NCBI GenBank assembly: GCA_017979445.1
Contig: CM030714.1
Location: forward strand, 4,712,001 to 4,776,000
DNA length: 64,000 nt
Direction of reading: 5' to 3'
Source of the DNA: Akebia trifoliata
Lineage: Eukaryota > Streptophyta > Magnoliopsida > Ranunculales > Lardizabalaceae
This document shows, piece by piece, positions 55,330 through 64,000 of the stretch. A program made the translations under genes and the position numbers. The notes under the pieces were generated by a model. The model saw only the letters and a program-made list of their open reading frames with translations, made no database searches and was not told the DNA's origin. Position 1 is the first letter of the stretch, and each line of letters opens with the position of its first letter.

Positions 55330-56350
55330 TTCTTGGGTTAAGAGAGTAAAAACGTAAAAAATAAAGTAGGAAGGGGTATTATTGAAAAAATTTAAAGTTA
55401 AAGGGGTAAAAGAAGAAAAATAAAAAAAATAAGTTAAAGAGGTAAAAAATGAAATATCAAAAAATTATAAGGGGTGAAGTGTAAAGTAATAAAGTAGGTC
55501 CCACAAAACTATAAAATGATGAGAGGGTTAAGGAGTAAAATTGAAAAAATAAAGTTGGAAGGATATTATTAAAGAATTTTGAGGTTAAAGAGGCAAAAGA
55601 TGAAAAATAATAAAAAGAGATTAAAAGAGGTAAAAGAAAAAATATAGTAAAATTAGATAGAATGAAGAATAAAAGAAATAAAGTGAATCTCACAAAATTA
55701 TAACTTGATAGGAGAGTTAAGGGGGGTAAAAGTGAAAAAATAAATTTGGAATGATATTATTAAAAAAATTTGAGGTTAAAGAGGTAAAAGATGAAAAACA
55801 ATAAAGTAGATTAAAATGGGTAAAAGAGAAAATATAGTAAAGTTAGACGGAATGAAAAATAAAATAAATAAAGTGAGTCCTACAAAATTATAGCTTGAAG
55901 TGAAATTTATCACCCCCCTCACCCCTTAAAATGTAACATTGTGAACCCTAAAGTCGAGTTAAAGGAGGTAAAAGCTAAAAAAGTTAAAGTTAGAGGGTAA
56001 AAAAATTAAGATTAAAATGATAAAAGATGAAAATAATAAAATGGATTAAAGGGGTACAAGAAAAAATATAATAAAATTAGAAGAGATAAATAATAAAGAA
56101 AATAAAATGGGTTCCTAAAAATTTTAGTTTGATAAGAGGTTTATCTCACAAAACTATAAGTGATGGGGCGTTAATCCTAGTTGGATTTGTCTTCACAAAA
56201 ATGGGTCGTACCGTTGTTATTTAAAAAAAAACTTGAGGTTAAGAAGTAAAAATAAAAAAAGAATAAAATGAGTTAATTAAAATTGAGATTTAATAAAGCT
56301 AAAAAGAGTGGAGAAGAAAGACAAAAAAGTGTGTTGTAGGTCCATGTGAC
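55330..56350. repeat. Purine-rich minisatellite, ~190-bp unit, about five copies
   Basis: The block GAAAAAATAAAGTTGGAAGG..ATTATTAAA, TTTGAGGTTAAAGAGGCAAAAG and TAAAGTGAATCTCACAAAATTATA recurs near 55355, 55544, 55733 and in shortened form near 55980 and 56220. The strand is strongly purine-biased (A/G). A one-unit fragment occurs at 12885-13000. Confidence 0.8.
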
Positions 56351-56840
56351 ATTTGTCCAATTACAAAACTATAGTTGAGGAAACATTTATCCCCAACTCA
56401 AAAAATACAAAATTATAACAACTTAGTTGTGTTGTATTATATAGTTGTATTTGCAATTTATGCCAAGATGGGCTGTAAGTACCAAGCTAGTTGAACTTAA
56501 ATCTTTTAATCGAGCAATGCCTTGCTCTAAATGTGATTAATCTCATATCCTATGATTAAGAAGAATGGAATTCTCAATTTCTTAATCACCACCCAAGCAA
56601 CTATTAAGTAGGGGCATTACAATGGGTTTGGTCAGCCTTTAGATACTATTAATTGTATTAGGAACGTCATTCCCTCGATTTTATGAAATGTTTGAGCATA
56701 AAAATATTCAATTGTCTTTTGCCTCCTGATTCATCTAATTTGGCATTTTGCAATTCATCTTTGGTTAGTTAGATGTAATCAAGTTGATAAAAATTTAGGT
56801 GTCAAGGATCCTCATATCGAACTTTTATACTTTTGGACCA
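56351..56840. other. Intergenic DNA
   Basis: Nothing recognised. Confidence 0.4.
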
Positions 56841-57230
56841 AAGATAAACATCTTCCTGCTACTTTTGTATAATCCTAGGTACAAGTTTCATTAAAGGAGA
56901 AAGGGTCTCGTTAACATGTGCCCTAAGGGCACACATTAAAGTGAATAAACACACTTTGGGAATTGGATTTTATAATGATAAATGACCTTAAAAAAAAAAT
57001 TTGTACCAAAATATCATAAGATTCCAATTTTCAAAGTGTATTTATTGCATTTTAACATATACACACATTAAACATCTTCCTACTACTCTTGTATACTCCT
57101 AAGAACAAGTTTCATTACCAGGTGAAAGGAAAAAGGGTCTTGTTAACATGTGCCCGAAGGACAAGCATTAAAATGCAATAAACACACACTTTCGGAATTG
57201 GATTTTGTAATGACAAATGACCTTAGATAG
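56841..57230. repeat. Direct duplication with MITE-like hairpin
   Basis: CATCTTCCTGCTACTTTTGTAT, TAC/GAACAAGTTTCATTA, AAAGGGTCTCGTTAACATGTGCCC and AACACACTTTGGGAATTGGATTTT (56848-56995) recur at 57067-57225. Between them an inverted version (CCAATTTTCAAAGTGTATTTATTGCATTTTAACAT) pairs with the first unit, so a fold-back element was duplicated or inserted next to a diverged relative. Confidence 0.65.
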
Positions 57231-57910
57231 TGGAACATAACCTCAAATACCCTTATCATTAGGATCAACATCGTCTCATCCAAGCAAGCGAAGATGACTG
57301 TTTTTGGAAGAAAAGTTAAGGGTTATTAAGTCATTTTTCATTAGTATATAGGAGAAGACCAAGGTCAAGACGTGTGTCATCAATTATTTGACGAACGTGG
57401 GCTCAAAGCGAGGAAGAAGGCTTCTTCAAATTTTTAAAGGGGGGATAGTCGTTTCAGAGTTATTTTTTCAATTGGTGTCGACAGCTGAGAGTCGAAAGTA
57501 GTTTGGAAGGATTTGGGTATTGTCGAGTCTTGCTAAGACTCGTTTGCCTGATCGATCCAGAAAACCGAGTTATCATACACTCCTACGTACGTAATAGTTC
57601 GCAAACCGAAACGTCTCATCATCGAACACGCTTCTTAAGCAAAACAGAATAACAGCATGACACGGAGACTTTTAGCCCTAATTTTGTATTTCTCTCCGAA
57701 AATTCTACTATTTTTTACTGCAAAATCTTAGGGTTTATCTGCATAAATCTTTCCAAATATCAAATCCAAACCATTCTGTTTCTTCTTGGATTGCACTCTG
57801 AACGCCTAATTTATCCAAAACAAAACCAGTCTCTTTCCTTGCAAAAATCCTGTTTTGTTTTTTTTCCTCTAAACAGATCGATTTAGGGCTTTCTTTACGT
57901 GCATATATAT
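57231..57910 (+). promoter_or_regulatory. Upstream and leader region of the GTE gene; telo-box-like motif at 57728-57736
   Basis: TTAGGGTTT (complement AAACCCTAA) at 57728-57736 is a telo-box, a motif frequent near the start of plant housekeeping and growth genes. The transcription start is not visible. The 5' leader is probably the T/C-rich stretch up to 57910. No other gene seen. Confidence 0.45.
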
Positions 57911-59705
57911 ATGGCTTCAGGGCCATTGATCGGTGGAGGCATTGATGAATCTCGAGGAAATCAAAGAGGGACAGAGGGCAAGGTTTACAAGAGAAAAAAG
58001 ACTCACAAGGGTCCTAATCCTAAGAACATTGCTGAATCTCTCTCCCGTCAAACCTTAGCCCTTGAAAACGAGAACAACTCCTCTCAACAACAACTATCGG
58101 CTGGTTTCGATGCGGCCTCGGTGGATTCCTCGAGCCTCAATTGTCTCACAGTTCCAAACTTCAACAGTTCGGTTCCGAGGTTAGATAACCTTGCAACTAT
58201 TAAACTTTCAGTGAGATCGAAGCAACAAATTCGAGAGCTTCGGTCGAAGCTTGTTAACGAACTCGATCAAGTTCGCAAGTTGGTGAATCAGCTTGAATCT
58301 GTGGGGCATTGTGAGCCGACGCCAATGTTGCACGGTGGGGTTGGCAAAATTGTTGAGGAAGAGAAGAGGACACCCAAGGGCAATGACTACCATCAAAATT
58401 CGGACTTCATTCTTGGAAACAAGAAATTCCCACTTTTGGAGGGAAACAAGAATTCAAATTTTAATGATGGTAAGATTGAGAAACATGGGTTTGGGACGGA
58501 TAAGAATTCGAGTATGGTTTTCAAGAGTTGTGGTGCATTGCTCGCGAAATTGATGAAACACAAGGATGGGTGGATCTTTAATACACCGGTGGACGTTAAG
58601 GCATTTGGCCTTCATGATTATTATTTGATTATTAAGCACCCAATGGACCTTGGCACAATCAAATCCAGACTGAATAAGAATTGGTACAAATCTTTGAGGG
58701 AATTTGCAGAGGATGTGAGATTAACGTTCCGTAATGCAATGACATACAATCCAAGAGGAAATCCTGTTCATACAATGGCTTATCAGCTTTGGAAAATATT
58801 TGAAGATAATTGGGCAGTTATAGAGGCCGACGTTGAATCAAGATTGGGTAGGAACCCATCTTTGGAGAAGCAACGGAACATGACGGATGAGGAAAGGCAG
58901 AGACTCATCGTAAACCTGCAGAATTTGCCTTCAGAAAAGATCGAAAACATAGTTCAGATTATTAAGAAGAGAAATTCAACTCTATTTCGAAATGATGATG
59001 AGATTGAATTGGACATGGATTGTGTTGATTTGGAAACTCTTTGGGAACTTGATGGGTTCGTAACCAATTACACAAAGAGTTTAAGCAAGTACAAGAGAAA
59101 AGCTGAAGTTATTGAAGCAGAAATGGTGAGTCCCTAAATCATATATGTATTCTTCCCGTCTTCCACATATTTAAGGTTGGTTGTTAATTCTTGATTTGTT
59201 CATTTAATCTTTGCAGAACCCAGCCTCAACCATGGTAGCAACGGCAAAGGAAGCTAAAACAGGTAAACCTTATGCAAATAGGAGGTTTGTTTAAATTTTA
59301 AGTTTATCTTTTTACTTGCATATGATAGAGAGAATTATCTCGTACACCAAGATGCACTGAAATCTATGGTGTTTGATGCAGAGGAGAAGAATGAGCGTTC
59401 TTCATCACCTGTTCAAGTAGAAAAACAAGGGTATAATGCGAGTAGATCAAGTAGTTCTAGCTGCTCTAGCAGTGATTCTGGAACCTCATCAAGTGGTACA
59501 ATTATTGTGAATTTCTAATAGTAGTGCCGCTAGACATATTTATAATGGTTATACGTTTGAGATATTTGAATAAATACTGATGCTATTGTAATATTTGATT
59601 TTGTTGAACGTCAATTTACTAATTCTATTTTCATGTGTATATTGTATAGATTCTGACAGTGAAAGTTCCACTGCTTTGGATGGTGGGCATTCACCTATGA
59701 CTTGA
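57911..59705 (+). CDS. GTE: GTE-type BET protein (bromodomain plus NET), four exons
   Basis: A 476-residue nuclear chromatin reader of the plant GTE/BET family, expected to bind acetylated histone tails and regulate transcription. Exons inferred from GT-AG sites and frame continuity: 57911-59125, 59217-59262, 59382-59495 and 59650-59705. The start MASGPLIGGG at 57911 is used rather than an in-frame ATG 12 bases earlier, because MAS is the usual GTE beginning. Residues 18-30 are basic (KVYKRKKTHK, a likely nuclear signal). A leucine/arginine-rich helix lies at about 93-130. The bromodomain at about 204-305 shows W.F..PVD, YY.IIKHPMDLGTIKSRL and the acetyl-lysine-contacting Asn280 in YNPRGNPVH. 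The NET domain at about 320-385 has MTDEERQRL, LP.EKI and ELD..TLWELDGFV. The tail is serine-rich (SSSSSCSSSDSGTSSS, DSDSESS) and ends HSPMT. Arrangement and length resemble Arabidopsis GTE3/GTE5; the N-terminus recalls GTE4. Exact orthology is not determined. Confidence 0.93.
59126..59216 (+). other. GTE intron 1
   Basis: Donor GTGAGT after ...GAAATG and acceptor TTTGCAG before AACCCAGCC, phase 0. Without splicing the frame ends at TAA after three codons, producing a protein lacking the serine-rich tail. Introns 2 (59263-59381) and 3 (59496-59649) are phase 1, with GTAAAC..GATGCAG and GTACAA..GTATAG borders. Confidence 0.82.
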
Positions 59706-62700
59706 ATGCATTCAAATTAGGTTGGATTATAATTTTGCACATAATTAACTTCTGTTTTATTCAACAATTCATCATTTATTTGGTTCAGTATATGTTTTTT
59801 TCTCCGTTTATCTGGTTGTGCTATAATTGTCAAATATTTGATGATAGCTCGTGTAGTTATTATTATTTTATTTTTTTGGTTCAAGAAATCTCTCTTTTTT
59901 AAGTGTTTTTTTTTTTTTATGGGACGGTTGAGCTGCACTCCCATAAGCACAAAGTTGCATAGCAAATATTTCAACCAACAAACTGTAAAAGGGGTTTGAT
60001 ATGTTGAAAATTGAAGACTACATTATTGGTGTATGCTGTAGGTGTCACAATCACCTTATAAAGGGCCATTCAATTGAAATATATGACCTCAAGCAGACAT
60101 AATTTAATAAATGTAGAATCCCTTTCTGTTCATTTGCAACAAAGACGATAGCACTAGTAGAAGGAACTTGCAGATTTCAGGTTCTGAAAGAGCAAGTTGA
60201 AGATAAAATAAACTTGTATCAAGTTATTAAGAGCAGATATGAAGATCCCACATTGTTGAAATTAATATTTGATGATGATGAGTTTTTGTCTGAAACCACA
60301 GACATGTATTATCTTGAACTGTTGATTAAATATTAATCATTTTCCTGTATTGGCTCTCGCAAAGTCGTTATACATCTATGTCAGGAGCCATCAAACTACT
60401 AGTAAATAAGTGTTGGGCGAGTGTTAGAATACCAGCCCATGATATCTTTTTATAACTGTTGAGGTTGAATCTGCTATTAAATAGCTCTTATCTCTGTCTT
60501 TGGGTTGTGTGAGGTGGAAATAGCATGTGTTTTGGGATATCTGGACAAGTCAAAATTATATTCTAGTGTTTCTCTCATTGTTGTTTCTAATGGTTAAGTC
60601 ATGTTCATGCCATACGAAATGTTGTTAGGGGCCACTTGGAATTTTGGCATGTATGGTTTATGAATGATAATAAAAAAAAAAATATTGGAAAACAATTCTT
60701 ACCTTGGATCATCCGCGAAGAAGGAAAAAATAAAACTCATTTTGAACGAATTAATGAAATGTGAATGATAGCAGATCCATTTCCCTCACAGATCTGCTCT
60801 CTTCCGTGCCCTGTCCCCGGTATCCACGGAGAAAAATCACCAGGTTTGGGTAGTAAAGCAAGATGGGAGATTCTCAATTAGCTTGTCTTATGGCCCTTTG
60901 GTTTCCTCCTTTCGAGTTTGGGGTATGATTTTTGTTGATTTTTTGCTTCACTTTCCCATGATATTTAGTACCACTTTATTGCTCTTTCCAGTCTTTGTTG
61001 GTGATTTCTTAAGTCTCTCTCTCTCTCTCTTCTTTTTAAAGGTTGCGTAGAACGTGGCCAATGGAAAGAAAATATTTACAAGTATTGAACACCCCCTCTC
61101 CGTCTTGCTGTGTGTTGGGGGATGTGGAAGGAAAGAAACAACTGGGCTTTCAATAGAGAGAAGCACTTGAAGTAGGAATTCAATCATATCGATCATGGGT
61201 TGCTTGTTTTTTTTTCTTTTTATGTCAAGTTTTTGAAGAGTTTAAGGATGTCTTCTTTGAAGATGTAATTAATAGATTAGAATCGGGGTTGTAAAGAGTC
61301 CGCCTAAGTTGTCTTGCATTTTTTATCTCTATATTTTCCTTTGCTCTATCTCTTTAATTCAACCTACATTCATCCAAAAAAAATTATGATAGTTCAGATT
61401 TTCAAGTGTTGCTGTTACACTCATGTTTTGATCACAAATATTGAAATAAGAAAATGTTCACTGTTTATAATTACTAATTTTTTTTGTTGTATAAATATTT
61501 TTTTGTCCCTCCGACTTGGCTCTGAGTTTCTTGAATGAAATCTGAATCATTTAGATGGACCCCAACTCTTTGGCACAAGGCTTTGATGTAGATGATTATG
61601 ATGATGACGATTTATGGATGTAATCTTTAATATGCACATTTTACTTGCTTAAAAGGCGTGTATGCCACCAACAATCCTTGGGTATGGGTTTTTCTCCATA
61701 GTCATTCTTATTCAGATCTGATATTTTATTTTATTTTTAATTTGGATCCAAATTTGACTCGAATCCTGTTAGATAAAATCATATCTGAATCATTTTGCTT
61801 TTACTTAATCTGGATCCAACCCGACCTTAATTGCTTGATTAGATTCCAGTTGAGTTGGATAACTCTGGACCGTTCAACATTTTTTCTACTATATTGTTTT
61901 TGCTAATTTCTATAATATTCTATTTTAACTTTATAATCTTTTTATTTTAGAAGAATTCATGTTGTATTAAAGTAGTAGAAAAGGATATTTTAAAAAAACC
62001 TAAAAATATAATTTTCAAAGCAATATTTCATTTGAATCTAGATGGATATGACAGGGATGGATCTGTATTCAACCTGGATCCAACTCAGGTCATCAAATCA
62101 TATTCAATCCATTGTTTATTCGTATCTAGTCTCCGATAAATTTGGATTTTGGATCACTCAAATTTGAATCAAAATTCAACCCATTTTATACCCTAATTTT
62201 GTTGGTGCAATCATCCCTTTTTACTAAGCTTTAGGATGTATTGGATGTACTTCATGGCATATTGGGTTGTGACTCTTAATAGGAGACTCTTGTCACTCAA
62301 CTTAGGATTACCCTGGATTCATTAAAAAATAAATAATAATATCTAATATTAGGCTAAAGGAATTAGGTGATGATTGAGGATAGGGAGAGGTATCAACGGT
62401 TCGGTTTTGATTATAAGATTTGGAATTAAAACCAAATTCGCCAAGAACTCTAGGAATCTGTCAACATTGTAGATATTGGTTATCAATAATCATAAATACC
62501 TATATAATAGAACCAAATCAACTCTGATTCTCCTTTTAGACCTAATTCTAATTGAGGATATAAAAAATGATTTAAAATTGAAGTTTTCTTGTTCCAATTT
62601 CAATTTCTATTCCAATTCCAAGTGTGATTCAATTTTAGTTAAATAGGTACCCATTCACACCTATTAGTAGAAGAAGTAAGAATGAGTATTTTTGAAACTT

Positions 62701-64000
62701 TAAAATTTTTGTTAAGGTGAGGGTTATTGAGAAAGAAAAACGTGAAGCTCTATTTAAACGCATTCCAAAACAAATAAAACAGTTGGGAAGTGTACTTTTT
62801 TATTAAGTGCACATACTTGATATGAAGTAGGCTTTCACCATTGATGATGAACAACGAGTTATGAATTTAAAGAAACTAACAAACCCTTATCATCACAATT
62901 TGCTGATTTAAATCTTTCAAGACATCAAACCTAAGTCTCTTCTAATTTTGTAATATATTTGTAAAGGTAAATCACACAAGTAATAATGGTAATAATAAAT
63001 AAAAAAATTATAAATTTAAGATCAAATGATAAGAATACATTTGATTGTTTCAAAATGTTTAAACACATTCTTATATGGTAATGGTAATAACATGATTTTT
63101 AAACTCGTCCGAGACCGAGACGTATCGTCCGAGTTAACTCGGTATCACAGCCTAACGAGACCAACTCACAATGAGTCATGAGACGACCGCGTATCGTGAG
63201 TTATGCGAGTTGTCTTGGACGATATTTTCGCAAAACTCGTCAAAAACATTACAAATTTTACATTAACTCGCGAGACAAACGAGTTGTATCGGACGAGATT
63301 TTCAAAATCTCGTCCGAATTAACCGAGTTTTACAGAATATTTTTGAAATTAGTGATGGACCAATGATGCACATTGAATCAACACCGTTAAATTGTGGGCC
63401 ATTTTCCTAAATCGCAAATATAGGATGCTTCTCAACTGCTAATTACTGATGTAATCGAATACTTAGGATCATAAATTACCATGATCCCTTCAATAGTAAG
63501 GCAATCAATGGGTCCAAAATCCGATCCATTCAAATTCGATAATTTCATATCTCGATTGAAGATTTGGGTTTTGAAAATAGTTTGGGTGTCAATGGATCGA
63601 AAATCCAATTTGTACCTATTAGATAACTTCATACATAGATTAAAGATTTGGATTCCAATAAAAATTAGATCCGATAAGAATTTGATGCAATAACCTATTG
63701 GATGGCATATGGATCAATCGTGTCCCTATCCGATAAAATGTGAGAAAGTAGGTCAATTATGTTACATAATTGTGAAGTTTCTTTGTATTTTATATGTCAA
63801 ATCATACTTATAATATGATGAAAATCAATTGAAACATATTTGGATCATATTGAGATCGAATAAAAATCAATTCCAATCAGGGTTGATTCAATTTTTATAA
63901 TACCGATTTTTATCGAATTGAAATTAGTGTTTTTATTGATATTTTTGATGGTAAGTTTGATACTCTTTAAATATTGTATTTAGAAAACAAGTTTAATGCA
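59706..64000. other. 3' flank of the GTE gene and gene-free intergenic DNA
   Basis: No further gene seen. About 61545-61620 (GACCCCAACTCTTTGGCACAAGG, CTTTGATGTAGATGATTATGATG) resembles the 3' end of plant SINEs. From 61700 to 62200 the words GGATCCAAATTTGACTCG and CCTGGATCCAACTCAGG recur in both orientations, typical of a decayed hAT-like element. At 63095-63335 the words ACTCGTC, GAGACGAGTT and CGAGTT(A/G) repeat densely in alternating orientation. A (CT)n lies at 61013-61030. The short open frames here carry no family features. Confidence 0.45.

Noticed and set aside
60180..60340. Possible extra exon or gene fragment after the GTE gene (GAAAGAGCAAGTTGAAGATAAA..)
   Set aside because: Exon-like base composition, but the GTE frame ends cleanly at 59705 and no family match or splice context was found.

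Overview
The window is nuclear DNA of a flowering plant. It is AT-rich, with sparse genes, one intron-containing plant-type BET bromodomain gene, small secreted CLE signalling-peptide genes, and a dense layer of MITEs, solo LTRs and decayed retroelements. I cannot place the species from the sequence alone.

Two kinds of real genes stand out. (1) A family of CLE (CLAVATA3/ESR-related) peptide precursors lies on the plus strand between about 10.9 and 49.7 kb. It comprises a seven-motif CLE polyprotein (10970-11542), a single-motif CLE gene (29099-29347), a tandem duplicate of that gene broken by a frameshift (29902-30151), and a more divergent single-motif CLE gene (49437-49703). The first three share the start MASL(K/R), an LD(P/Q)F(A/S)E block after the signal peptide, YES before the motif and an MNP/LNP tail, so they are paralogues. 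Three of the seven motifs of the polyprotein are RLSPGGPDPQHH, which to my knowledge is the mature Arabidopsis CLE2 sequence. (2) A four-exon GTE-family gene (bromodomain plus NET domain, 476 residues) occupies 57911-59705.

The rest is repeats, many with visible target-site duplications (TSDs). 0-10 kb: tandem repeats, tandem LTR fragments, a solo LTR with TSD ACCAT, a TAA-flanked MITE and a Mutator-type MITE with a 9-bp TSD. 11-20 kb: nested MITEs next to the polyCLE gene, CACTA-like MITEs, a second solo LTR, LINE remnants and a long-TIR element. 21-27 kb: decayed minus-strand Ty1/copia pol with PBS and LTR, a Ty3/gypsy-like LTR fragment, and a 1.2-kb Mutator-type element. 29-31 kb: the CLE pair and a cluster of double-hairpin MITEs embedded in TA microsatellite. 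34-44 kb: two MITEs, a minus-strand copia remnant (LTR, PPT, PBS, LTR) split by a 3.15-kb solo LTR (TSD TCCCA), an 872-bp hAT element and a third solo LTR. 46-55 kb: a long TA tract, fold-back elements, a SINE, the last CLE gene with a MITE 14 bp past its stop, more TA-flanked MITEs, a LINE RNase H fragment and a hAT MITE. 55-57 kb: an AT-rich minisatellite. 60-64 kb: intergenic.

The CLE precursors are expected to be secreted and cut to 12-13 residue ligands for CLV1/BAM-type receptor kinases. The GTE protein is expected to act in the nucleus on acetylated histones. Nothing in the window ties the two functions together.
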